This document shows positions 7,634-15,175 of a DNA stretch of 17,459 bases, in pieces. Each line of letters starts with the position of its first letter. The first letter of the stretch is position 1. The position numbers and the translations under genes are program-made. Source of the stretch: Bacteroidales bacterium (lineage in GTDB: Bacteria > Bacteroidota > Bacteroidia > Bacteroidales > WCHB1-69); NCBI GenBank assembly GCA_016290715.1, contig JAEEUY010000023.1, positions 1-17,459 on the forward strand, written 5' to 3'. A model generated the notes under the pieces. It was not told the origin of the DNA and ran no database searches. It was given only the letters and a program-made list of their open reading frames with translations.

Positions 7634-7659
7634 CTCGTTTTTTTTAAGAAAATACCTCC

Positions 7660-9249
7660 ATGAAAAACCACACTTTCGCAGTTTTTTCTATTTCTCTTAC
7701 AGTGATTTTCGCCACACTTTCTTTCAACGTCCACGCACAAAATCACGGAGCACTGTTTACCGACGAAGCCACTGCCAAACAGATTTTTTATTCCGGGAAT
7801 ATGGCGGAAGCAACCAAGCATTTCAAAGAATTGCTACGCGTGGATTCAATGCACTACGAATACAACATGATGGCAGGCTATGCCTATCTGCATTCTAATG
7901 TGGACAAGAAACAGGCCATCACCCATTATCTTCGTGCAATCAAAAATCCCAAAGCCGATCTGTATATCTACTACGATTTGGGGAATGCCTATATGCTATG
8001 CTATCAATTTGATGAGGCCATTGAATATTTTCAAACTTTTCTCAAAAAAGGAGGCAAAATACAAAAAGGGGATCTCCCTGCTGAACGCTGCATTGAGATG
8101 TGTGAGAATGCGCAGGTCCTCATTAACTTGCGCAACAATGTTACCATCGAGCATCTCGCCTCTGAAATCAACTCCCCCTATCCCGATTTCAATGCCTATA
8201 TTGATGAAAATGAGTCCATTCTCTATTTCACTTCCAAACAAACCCAAAATTCCGGTTCTACCCTTGATTACGACGGATTTAAGATGGCAGACATCTATTG
8301 TTCTGAATTCATAGAAGGCAAATGGAGTAAAGCAAAAAAGTTACTCCCTCCCATCAATAGTGCCCAAACAGAGAATATTGTCGGACTTACACACAATGGG
8401 GAAACAATGCTTCTCTATTTTAATAACGACAAAGGATTTGATGATATTTTCACTTCGCATAAAGAGAAAAAACAATTCAGTCGCCCCGAAATGCTGAATT
8501 TGAGTGTGAACAGCAATTACACTGAAGAGGCTGCGATGATTTCCCCTGACGGGAACTGGCTGTTTTTTTCCTCCAACCGTCCCGACGGATTAGGTGGACT
8601 GGACATCTATTATTCCAAGCGGCTGCCCAACGGAGAATGGAGCAATGCACAAAATGCAGGTCCCAACATCAACACCCGATACGACGATAATTACCCTTAT
8701 CTCGCACCCGACGGAAGCACTTTCTTCTTCAGTTCAAAGGGGCACAACAGCATGGGCGGTTACGACCTTTTCAAGTCGTTGTGGAATGCCGAAGAACAAT
8801 TCTTTGCCATTCCCGAGAATTTAGCTTTCCCCATCAATACTCCCGACGATAACCGCACCATTTCCGTTTCCAAATCAGGACGTTATGCATATATTGCAGA
8901 CTATCGGGGAGAGAGTTGCGGCGACATGGACATTTACAAAGTTACTTTTCAAGATGTGGCGGCTCCTTACAGCGTGTTCAAAGGGGTTATATCCGACATA
9001 GACAGCACCGAACTACTACAAACCATTTCCCAGTATAAAGCGGTTATCAGAGATGCCGGCAGCAAAAACATTATCGGGAATTATCGTCCGGAGCCTCACG
9101 ACGGAAGATTTACGTTCATTCTCCAACCCGGTTTATATCTCATTGACCTGTATGCAAATGAAACGGAAGCAAGTCGTACCCGACTTACCGTAGCTGATAG
9201 AGAACCTGCGGAAAAATGCCCCATCATTGAATTAAAAAAACAGCCATAA
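7660..9249 (+). CDS. Exported TPR/PD40 beta-propeller protein, PorE-like but without an OmpA domain
   Basis: A 529-residue periplasmic or envelope protein. Residues 1-26 are a signal peptide (probable cleavage before QNHG). TPR-like helices span about 35-160, with GNMAEATKHFKELLRVDS and YYDLGNAYMLCYQFDEAIEYF as clear repeats. A WD40-like/PD40 propeller follows (about 165-430): SPDGNWLFFSSNRPDGLGGL (295-314) and APDGSTFFFSSKGHNSMGGY (349-368) are textbook PD40 blades ending in DIYYSK and DLFKS. The last 95 residues look like a carboxypeptidase-regulatory (beta-sandwich) domain. In Bacteroidetes this architecture usually ends in a peptidoglycan-binding OmpA domain, as in PorE of type IX secretion; here the protein stops after the beta-sandwich. 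One base separates it from the beta-barrel gene at 9251, and porT follows, so a role in outer-membrane or T9SS assembly is plausible but inferred. Confidence 0.88.
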   Translation: MKNHTFAVFSISLTVIFATLSFNVHAQNHGALFTDEATAKQIFYSGNMAEATKHFKELLRVDSMHYEYNMMAGYAYLHSNVDKKQAITHYLRAIKNPKADLYIYYDLGNAYMLCYQFDEAIEYFQTFLKKGGKIQKGDLPAERCIEMCENAQVLINLRNNVTIEHLASEINSPYPDFNAYIDENESILYFTSKQTQNSGSTLDYDGFKMADIYCSEFIEGKWSKAKKLLPPINSAQTENIVGLTHNGETMLLYFNNDKGFDDIFTSHKEKKQFSRPEMLNLSVNSNYTEEAAMISPDGNWLFFSSNRPDGLGGLDIYYSKRLPNGEWSNAQNAGPNINTRYDDNYPYLAPDGSTFFFSSKGHNSMGGYDLFKSLWNAEEQFFAIPENLAFPINTPDDNRTISVSKSGRYAYIADYRGESCGDMDIYKVTFQDVAAPYSVFKGVISDIDSTELLQTISQYKAVIRDAGSKNIIGNYRPEPHDGRFTFILQPGLYLIDLYANETEASRTRLTVADREPAEKCPIIELKKQP

Positions 9250-9250
9250 C

Positions 9251-9868
9251 ATGAAAAAATTTTTCATTCTCTTCATCTGTCTTTTTCTTATAGGAGAAAG
9301 TATGGAGGCGCAAAATTTTAAAGGTGGCATAAGAGCCGGATTCACAGCGACGCAAATGTCGGGAGATGAATTGCGAGGGTTTCACAAGCTGGGGGCTTTC
9401 GCTGGCGGCTTTGTCACGTGGCGTTTCGTACAAAACGAAAAATGGGCTATCCAACCCGAAATCAACTTTATCATGAAAGGGAGCAGCACCTTCCTCCGCG
9501 CGAACAAAGAGGGGAATATTGGAGAGAAATATGTCCTATCGCTCTACTTTATTGAGGTCCCCTTTTTTGCCAAATACAATATTGTGAGAGGATTGGAATT
9601 TGAACTGGGGCTTGCTATGGATGTTCTTCTGTATGGAGTGGAAAAAGATGCCAACGGGAAGATTCCTGCCCGCCAGCCCTTCAGAACTTTCGGGATGACG
9701 GGAATTGCAGGGTTTTCCTACCTCTTTGCCAACCATTACGGACTCAACTTGCGGTATGGAAATTCGCTAATCCCCCTGCGCGTACCTGATGGTGAATATG
9801 GGAACTATAGAATAACCAAGAAACAATTTAGCAGTGAGATTGTTTTTTCTTTTTATTACCAATTTTAA
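9251..9868 (+). CDS. Small outer-membrane beta-barrel protein, PorT-like family
   Basis: A 205-residue protein with a signal peptide (about 1-20, cleavage near MEA/QNFKGG). The mature part has the alternating pattern of an eight-stranded-type barrel: GGIRAGFTATQMSGDE at the start, AIQPEINFIMKGSST, YFIEVPFFAKYNIVRGLEFELG, and the terminal strand SEIVFSFYYQF ending in Phe, a common recognition feature for barrel insertion. The EVPFFAKY segment corresponds to the conserved ELPLLLKY-type strand of the Bacteroidetes OMP_b-brl_2/PorT-like family. It begins 1 base after the stop of the PD40 gene, so the two are surely co-transcribed and perhaps translationally coupled. Substrate and specific function are unknown; no catalytic motif is visible. 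Confidence 0.85.
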   Translation: MKKFFILFICLFLIGESMEAQNFKGGIRAGFTATQMSGDELRGFHKLGAFAGGFVTWRFVQNEKWAIQPEINFIMKGSSTFLRANKEGNIGEKYVLSLYFIEVPFFAKYNIVRGLEFELGLAMDVLLYGVEKDANGKIPARQPFRTFGMTGIAGFSYLFANHYGLNLRYGNSLIPLRVPDGEYGNYRITKKQFSSEIVFSFYYQF

Positions 9869-9919
9869 ATTACAATAAATCAAACTCATTTTCGTTTGTG
9901 TAAAATTAAAATATAGAAA

Positions 9920-10636
9920 GTGAAAAAGTTTAAATATCTTATTATCAGTATTTTATTAATAAGCACATCCTTTCAGATGCACGCCCAGAATTTCGGAGTA
10001 CCCAATCTTTTGAAATACGACAATAAACTTTTTCATTTTGGTTTTTTATTAGGGTACAATCAATTTGACTTTGAAATTCGTTCCAAATCCGACCTCAGCG
10101 AGTACGACTCCCTGATGGTAGTGAATACGACGGCCTTAAGTGGTTTCAATCTTGGTATTGTTACCAATTTAAGACTGGGGAAATATTTTGACTTGCGTTT
10201 TATTCCGGGGCTTTCGTTTGGCGACCGCGTGGTGAATTACACCATTTTATACCCCGATGCCTCCCGACTCATCACCAAAAAAAATGTTGAATCGGTATAT
10301 TTGGATCTGCCGCTGCTCATCAAATTCAAATCATCGCGCATGCACAATGTGCGCGCATACGTGATTGCAGGTGCCCAATATAGTTTAGACCTTATCTCTT
10401 CTGCAAAAAAACAGAACAAGAATCCCCGTGAAATTTTCCTTAAGCTGAATCCGCACGATGTACTTGCCCAAGTAGGAGTGGGAATAGATTTTTATTGCAC
10501 CTACTTCAAATTCTCCACAGAATTTAAAATGTCGTTTGGATTGATGAATCTGTTAGTAACAGAGGATAACATGTACGCCACCAGCGTACATTCGCTCAAA
10601 TCCAAAATGATGCAAATATCTTTTTTGTTTGAATAA
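9920..10636 (+). CDS. porT: PorT family protein of the type IX secretion system
   Basis: A 238-residue outer-membrane beta-barrel protein required for type IX secretion of CTD-bearing proteins in Porphyromonas gingivalis and, as SprT, for gliding in Flavobacterium. It starts at a GTG (9920) and has a signal peptide MKKFKYLIISILLISTSFQ with probable cleavage near HA/QNFG (22). PorT features are KLFHFGFLLGYNQFDFEI (36-53), DLRFIPGLSFGDR, and VESVYLDLPLLIKFKSSR followed by VRAYVIAGAQYSLDL. It lies 51 bases after the barrel gene, same strand, and is probably the third gene of the set. It ends only 2 bases before the convergent yqgE stop, with no terminator visible. The PorT assignment is by pattern memory of the family; the alternative is a generic OMP_b-brl_2 protein. 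Confidence 0.85.
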   Translation: MKKFKYLIISILLISTSFQMHAQNFGVPNLLKYDNKLFHFGFLLGYNQFDFEIRSKSDLSEYDSLMVVNTTALSGFNLGIVTNLRLGKYFDLRFIPGLSFGDRVVNYTILYPDASRLITKKNVESVYLDLPLLIKFKSSRMHNVRAYVIAGAQYSLDLISSAKKQNKNPREIFLKLNPHDVLAQVGVGIDFYCTYFKFSTEFKMSFGLMNLLVTEDNMYATSVHSLKSKMMQISFLFE

Positions 10637-10638
10637 TG

Positions 10639-11217
10639 CTAATTGCTGTGCACATCTTCGGGAATATCCAACCAGTGCAAGTAATTTTTTCCTAGTAATT
10701 TCACAGCCGTTGGCCATATCAAATCGGGTGGGGTATCCCATATTAAAGCCGGGATACAATCCGAAATCACCCACATTTGCTGTTGGATTTCCTCTTCCAA
10801 CTGTCCCTTGCTCCATCCCGCATAGCCCACATAAAAGCGATATTTGGCACTTGGATGATTTTGCTTGTTAATCATTTGCAAAAATTCAGGAGAAGCACCC
10901 GAAAAAACACCTTCTGCCACCTGCTCACTTCCTGAGTGAGGCGAATCGTGCAAAATAGCGATCCCATCCAACCCCACAGGCCCACCAAAAAAAACACGAT
11001 CCTCGTGCGTCCATTCATCCAATTCATCCGTTACTTTTGACGCTGTAGGGCTATTTATGATCAGACCGGCCGTAACTTGATCGGAATAATCCGACAACAA
11101 AACCACCGTATGATTAAAATAACAATCATTGAAAAAAGGCGCAGAAATCAGCATTTTCCCTGCTTCCAACGGAACTCCCGTCGGTTTTACACGCATAAAA
11201 TCGCGTTGATAATCCAT
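10639..11217 (-). CDS. yqgE: YqgE/AlgH family protein (UPF0301)
   Basis: A conserved cytoplasmic protein of unresolved biochemical role; AlgH in Pseudomonas was linked to alginate regulation. With the ATG at 11217 it has 192 residues. Family signatures: GKMLISAPFFNDCYFNHTVVLL (about 20-42), FFGGPVGLDG (76-85) and FYVGYAGWSKGQLEEEI (128-144). An in-frame TTG at 11241 would add 8 residues, but the minus-strand -7 element TACTTTTG at 11250-11257 puts the transcription start near 11243, making that TTG leaderless; the ATG leaves a sensible leader of about 25 bases. It is convergent with porT (2-base gap) and divergent from the MurL-like gene (55-base gap). The family call is very secure; the function is not. 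Confidence 0.94.
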   Translation of the reverse strand: MDYQRDFMRVKPTGVPLEAGKMLISAPFFNDCYFNHTVVLLSDYSDQVTAGLIINSPTASKVTDELDEWTHEDRVFFGGPVGLDGIAILHDSPHSGSEQVAEGVFSGASPEFLQMINKQNHPSAKYRFYVGYAGWSKGQLEEEIQQQMWVISDCIPALIWDTPPDLIWPTAVKLLGKNYLHWLDIPEDVHSN

Positions 11218-11229
11218 TGAATATTTTAT

Positions 11230-11257
11230 TACTTTTGCCAAAATTTTTGCAAAAGTA
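11230..11257. promoter_or_regulatory. Face-to-face promoters in a perfect inverted repeat between yqgE and the MurL-like gene
   Basis: TACTTTTGC (11230-11238) and GCAAAAGTA (11249-11257) are exact inverted copies around a 10-base AT spacer. Each contains TACTTTTG, a perfect TAnnTTTG -7 element. The plus copy fits the MurL-like gene (start site near 11244, leader about 29 bases, weak -33 TTG at 11206-11208 inside yqgE). The minus copy fits yqgE (start site near 11243, -33 TTG at 11281 to 11276, spacer 18). The same palindrome could also be an operator. Confidence 0.6.
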
Positions 11258-11272
11258 CAATTTTATTAAATA

Positions 11273-12550
11273 ATGCAACAAGAAAACCAAGAGAAATTCA
11301 TAAAACTACGAAACCAATTTCCCACCTTTACTTATAACCACTATCAATTTCAAATTATTGAAAATAAAATTGATATGCAGTTTGATTTTTGCCTTGGCGA
11401 CGAAACCCATTTTCAGCCGAAAATGTCTTTGTCGTTAGGCAGACATGCCGTTAAAGAAATGAAAAAAGAGGATATTGAAGGACTTATTTTTCACATTGGC
11501 ATGATAGAACTCATCAGTTATTGGAAAGTCAGTTGCGCTCCCATCGTTCATATTCGCCCACGGACGTTAACCACCGCCCAACAGCAATGGTGGAAAAAAT
11601 TGTATTGGAAAGGATTGGGTGAATTTTTCTACCAAAATAGCATTACCACTTCGATGGATGAATTTCTCCAATTCCATTTTGATGCGGGAGTGCCTTCTAC
11701 TAATAATTTTCATTACCAAAAAATCACCGATACCCAAAGTACCATCGTCCCGATTGGTGGCGGCAAGGACTCCGTAGTTACCTTGGAACACTTGCGGAAA
11801 AAGCAGAAAATCATTCCTTTTATCATCAATCCACGGGGGGCCACTTTGGCTTGCGCACGCATTGCCGGATTCCCTGAAAAAGATGATATTGTGATCTTAC
11901 AACGCGAGATTTCCCCAGTATTGTTATCTCTCAATCAACAAGGATACCTCAATGGGCACACTCCTTTTTCTGCCATGTTAGCATTTTACACATTATTAGT
12001 TAGTTACGCAACCAATACGAGAAATATTGCCTTGTCGAATGAAAGCAGTGCCAACGAACCAACCATTCCGGGAACAGACATCAACCACCAGTACTCGAAA
12101 TCGTTGGAGTTTGAAGAAGATTTTCGTCAATATGTTCATGATTACATGAACGATTGCAGCCACTATTTCAGTTATTTGCGTCCCTATCGCGAATTGGATA
12201 TCGCTCAATTTTTCTCGCAATATCCCGACTATTTTCCAGTATTTAAAAGCTGCAATGTGGGGAGTAAAAGTGACATTTGGTGCTGCCACTGTCCGAAATG
12301 CCTATTTGCCTACATCATTCTTTCTCCATTCATTGATGATACAACGCTTATTTCCATTTTTGGAGAAGACCTTTTGGATAAAGCAAGTTTGGAGGAATAT
12401 TTTGATGAATTGAGTGGGATTGCAGAGAACAAGCCTTTTGAGTGCGTAGGTACTATTGATGAGGTAAATAAGGCTTTAGGCATGATTGCAGAGCGTAAAA
12501 AAGAAAAATATCTTATCAAACATTGGCTGGTTGCGAAAAAGATACGGTAA
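11273..12550 (+). CDS. PP-loop ATPase-like protein, probable UDP-MurNAc-L-Ala-L-Glu epimerase (MurL-like)
   Basis: A 425-residue cytoplasmic protein. The N-terminal half (1-150) has no motif I recognise. Then VPIGGGKDSVVTLEHL (159-174) gives a PP-loop SGGxDS-type ATP-binding motif, as in N-type ATP pyrophosphatases. Further landmarks are PRGATLACARIAGF (187-200), NESSANEPT (256-264), NHQYSKSLEFE (271-281), and a cysteine cluster at Cys327, Cys337, Cys338, Cys340 and Cys343 in WCCHCPKCLF. This combination resembles MurL, shown in Xanthomonas to epimerise the terminal L-Glu of UDP-MurNAc-L-Ala-L-Glu using ATP, replacing glutamate racemase. I am recalling the family, not aligning it. The alternative is an uncharacterised PP-loop protein of the QueC/tRNA thiolation superfamily. 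Not in an operon with murD here; the next gene, ktrA, has its own promoter-like element overlapping this gene's end. Confidence 0.62.
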   Translation: MQQENQEKFIKLRNQFPTFTYNHYQFQIIENKIDMQFDFCLGDETHFQPKMSLSLGRHAVKEMKKEDIEGLIFHIGMIELISYWKVSCAPIVHIRPRTLTTAQQQWWKKLYWKGLGEFFYQNSITTSMDEFLQFHFDAGVPSTNNFHYQKITDTQSTIVPIGGGKDSVVTLEHLRKKQKIIPFIINPRGATLACARIAGFPEKDDIVILQREISPVLLSLNQQGYLNGHTPFSAMLAFYTLLVSYATNTRNIALSNESSANEPTIPGTDINHQYSKSLEFEEDFRQYVHDYMNDCSHYFSYLRPYRELDIAQFFSQYPDYFPVFKSCNVGSKSDIWCCHCPKCLFAYIILSPFIDDTTLISIFGEDLLDKASLEEYFDELSGIAENKPFECVGTIDEVNKALGMIAERKKEKYLIKHWLVAKKIR

Positions 12551-12564
12551 AAATTGTATTTTTG
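12531..12564 (+). promoter_or_regulatory. Putative ktrAB promoter
   Basis: TATTTTTG at 12557-12564 fits TAnnTTTG. A TTG at 12531-12533, inside the last codons of the MurL-like gene, could be the -33 element with a 23-base spacer, slightly long. The start site would be near 12571, leaving a leader of about 17 bases before the ATG at 12588. Confidence 0.5.
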
Positions 12565-12587
12565 CGGCCACGTAAAACAAACAAGGT

Positions 12588-13289
12588 ATGTCAAACGAAA
12601 GATTTGCAATAATTGGGGCCGGGCATTTTGGTTCGGCTATTGCCATCGCCCTATCCCGTAATGGTGCGGAGGTATTAGTTATAGATTCTGACATCAATGT
12701 AATCCAAGATATTTCTGAAGAGGTAGCCTATGCCGTATGTATTGATGCCACCAGTAAAAGAGCCTTAATTGCGGAGAACATTCTTGATTTTGACGCAGTG
12801 ATTGTGGCCATTGGCAACGACTTTGTAAAACGCCTGCTTTGCACTGCCAACTTATTGGATTTGAATGTAAAACGAATTATCTGTCGTACAATGGGCGACA
12901 ATCAGCGGACCATTTTGGAAAAGATGGGGATTACTGAATTCCTTTCTCCTGAAGATGAAATTGGTACGCTATTTGCAGAACGGCTTTTGAATCCGAACAT
13001 CATTTCATATTTGCAACTGCCTGATGGTTATCGGATTGCTGAAATATTAACCCCCACTCGTCTGATTGGATTAACGATTGCAGACCTCAACTTGCGTGAT
13101 TCATATCGTTTAAGTTTGATTACCATCAAGCGCCGTTTTCTGTCGCACCATGGCGACGAGAAGAATATGCATGCGGAAATGCACATTCTTGGTGTGCCTG
13201 AAAATTCCACCATCATCGAAGCCAACGATTGCTTTGTTTTCTTCGGATTATCTCACGACATAGAAAATTTCATTAAGAAGAACCAGTAG
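12588..13289 (+). CDS. ktrA: K+ uptake regulatory subunit KtrA/TrkA (RCK domain)
   Basis: A cytoplasmic gating ring subunit that binds nucleotides and controls the KtrB/TrkH channel encoded next. The 233 residues contain one RCK_N Rossmann fold starting FAIIGAGHFG (6-15, GxGxxG) with the acidic residue Asp33 after strand 2 (VLVIDSDIN), then RTMGDNQRTILEKMGI, and an RCK_C domain from about 140 to the end (GLTIADLNLRDSYRLSLITI). A single RCK copy of this length fits KtrA/TrkA of the Ktr type; E. coli-type TrkA is a double copy of about 458 residues. The ktrB ATG is 2 bases after the stop, so co-translation is likely. No motif deviates. Confidence 0.95.
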   Translation: MSNERFAIIGAGHFGSAIAIALSRNGAEVLVIDSDINVIQDISEEVAYAVCIDATSKRALIAENILDFDAVIVAIGNDFVKRLLCTANLLDLNVKRIICRTMGDNQRTILEKMGITEFLSPEDEIGTLFAERLLNPNIISYLQLPDGYRIAEILTPTRLIGLTIADLNLRDSYRLSLITIKRRFLSHHGDEKNMHAEMHILGVPENSTIIEANDCFVFFGLSHDIENFIKKNQ

Positions 13290-13291
13290 CG

Positions 13292-15097
13292 ATGTCGCCC
13301 CAATCGTTTCAATATTTCAGGAAAAAATTCAACTTTCGGATGCTATCGCATCAAGAATGGGTAGAGCGTACACTCAAAATACTTACCTTCATTCTGATGG
13401 CAGCTTCGCTTATTTGCATCATCTATGAACATGGGTTTTATCTTTCTGAAATGGATGAACGGTTTGTTACTGCCATTGTAACGACCACTTTTGTATTCTA
13501 TATTCTCAAATTTGTTACTCGTTGTTTTTTTGCTGAAGATATTGGCAAATATCTTACTAATAATAAGTTAGAAATTATCTCAATTATTATTATTATCCTA
13601 TCCTATTTTATCACAGGGATACGTGAACATCAAATGACGGGTATTGGATACGTTCAAATGTGTCATCGGCATGTGCTTTTGTTTCATGCACTCTATTTTA
13701 TCATTCTGTTTATTGAAATTGCCAAAGTCAGCACGATATTCAAAAAGACCAACTTAAGTCCGCCCATGCTGATGTTGTTTTCGTTTCTTCTGTTAATCTC
13801 CTTAGGAACGATACTTCTGCTACTCCCCAAAATGACCACCCATGGAATCTCTTTCATCGATGCGCTTTTCACAGCTACAAGTGCAAGTTGCGTAACCGGA
13901 CTCACCGTAGTGGAAACGGGGTCAACATTCACACAAAATGGACATATTATCCTGATGTTATTAGTACAAATGGGGGGAATGAGCATTTTATCTTTTGCCA
14001 CCTTTTTTATTTCTTTCTTATCCCATTCGTACACAGGATTGCGCTACCAATATTTAGTCAAGGATATGCTATCAACAGACAAGGTAGCTGATTCGTTTTC
14101 ATTTTTGCGTGAAATCGTGCTTACTATTTTCATTATTGAAGCAGGCGGGGTAGTTATGTTGTATATGTATTGGAAAACGACAGGACTTTTTGCTACCGAC
14201 AGTGAAACTCTTTTCTATGCTGTTTTCCATGCCATTTCCGCTTTCAATAACGCCGGTTTTTCCTTGTGGAATGAAAACCTGATGAACAGCGCCATTGTCA
14301 ACAGCTATTTTCCTCAAGTGATATTGATGATTTTGGTTTTCTTAGGAAGTATCGGTTTTGTTGTATTGCGCGACTTTTTTGATCCGAAAGTGATTCGCGA
14401 GCGCAAAAGAAAGCGTTGGAAAACACTGACTCCCGGCACACAGATCGCCCTTATCACCACTTTTATCATCATTATTTTCGGAACCATTCTCTTTTTTGCC
14501 TTAGAATACAATAATACATTAGCCCATAGAGGAACTGTTTTCGACAAATTGTTCTCCTCGCTCACACAGGTTGTTTTGGGGCGCACTGCCGGATTTAACA
14601 TTGTAAATGTTGAGCAGATATCGCTGCCGATGTTGGTGCTTTTCATTATGATCATCTTCATTGGCGCATCTCCTGGCTCCACAGGCGGTGGAATAAAAAC
14701 CACGACTGCCTTTGTCATTGTCAAATCTATTTTTGCCACCATTAAAGGAAAAAACAAAATTGAGTTCCATAAGAAAACAATTCCTTTCCAGATTGTGGAT
14801 AAAGCCTACTCTATTGTGGTCATGTCGTTTGTACTGATTTTTATTTCCATTGTGGTATTAGCCATTTTTGAACCCGATGTTCCTTTCAAGAACATCTTGT
14901 TTGAATCCGCTTCTGCTTTCACCACTTGTGGAATGTCCACGGGTTGTATTTCTGACTTCTCTATCATCGGGAAAGCCATCTTAACCTTCAATATGTACAT
15001 AGGAAGAATAGGCACGCTTACCTTTGCATACGCTTTAAGCAAGCGAACCAAAGAAACCCGTCACGAGTATCCTGAAACCTATTTCATGGTGGGGTAA
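13292..15097 (+). CDS. ktrB: K+ transporter membrane subunit KtrB/TrkH family with N-terminal membrane extension
   Basis: A 601-residue polytopic membrane protein forming the K+ pathway. The core (about 155-590) has four pseudo-repeats, each with a selectivity-filter glycine: SCVTGLTV (Gly203), FNNAGFSL (Gly322), GRTAGFNI (Gly434) and TTCGMSTG (Gly547). The third-repeat region has GASPGSTGGGIKTTT (458-472), typical of TrkH/KtrB. Most KtrBs are about 450 residues and TrkH about 480. The extra 150 at the N-terminus hold about four hydrophobic segments (roughly 27-45, 56-75, 94-110, 128-147). Their arrangement recalls an S1-S4-like bundle but lacks a clear run of spaced arginines. The start at 13292 is 2 bases after ktrA; a later Met (MLSHQEW, residue 17) could also serve. 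Exchange of K+ by this pair is well established for the family; the extension's role is unknown. Confidence 0.94.
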   Translation: MSPQSFQYFRKKFNFRMLSHQEWVERTLKILTFILMAASLICIIYEHGFYLSEMDERFVTAIVTTTFVFYILKFVTRCFFAEDIGKYLTNNKLEIISIIIIILSYFITGIREHQMTGIGYVQMCHRHVLLFHALYFIILFIEIAKVSTIFKKTNLSPPMLMLFSFLLLISLGTILLLLPKMTTHGISFIDALFTATSASCVTGLTVVETGSTFTQNGHIILMLLVQMGGMSILSFATFFISFLSHSYTGLRYQYLVKDMLSTDKVADSFSFLREIVLTIFIIEAGGVVMLYMYWKTTGLFATDSETLFYAVFHAISAFNNAGFSLWNENLMNSAIVNSYFPQVILMILVFLGSIGFVVLRDFFDPKVIRERKRKRWKTLTPGTQIALITTFIIIIFGTILFFALEYNNTLAHRGTVFDKLFSSLTQVVLGRTAGFNIVNVEQISLPMLVLFIMIIFIGASPGSTGGGIKTTTAFVIVKSIFATIKGKNKIEFHKKTIPFQIVDKAYSIVVMSFVLIFISIVVLAIFEPDVPFKNILFESASAFTTCGMSTGCISDFSIIGKAILTFNMYIGRIGTLTFAYALSKRTKETRHEYPETYFMVG

Positions 15098-15175
15098 AGA
15101 GAAAAGGTATCATCTCATATTGTCAAAAGGTTAAAACATAAAATTCAAAAAGATACTTTCGCTTAAATCACGCTA

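Larger units (their letters stand above)
7360..7659. other. Divergent intergenic region between ftsQ and the TPR/PD40 gene
   Basis: 300 bases of AT-rich DNA with no credible gene. It holds the promoter candidates for ftsQ (minus) and for the envelope operon (plus). Short open frames that overlap it on the minus strand (for example 7552-7821) run through the start of the plus-strand gene and have no family features. Confidence 0.8.

Noticed and set aside
7552..7821. 89-residue open frame on the minus strand in the ftsQ upstream region
   Set aside because: It overlaps the signal peptide and start of the TPR/PD40 gene, lacks recognisable features and has no promoter-like element.
9881..9898. 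Short hairpin CAAAC/GTTTG between the barrel gene and porT
   Set aside because: Only five pairs, mostly AT, with an 8-base loop and no U tract; too weak to call a terminator or attenuator.
14314..14757. 147-residue open frame on the minus strand
   Set aside because: Antisense to the KtrB core with its filter glycines; no independent support.
15098..15175. Search for a terminator after ktrB
   Set aside because: No stem of useful strength followed by a T run was seen; the kinase may be partly read through from ktrAB.
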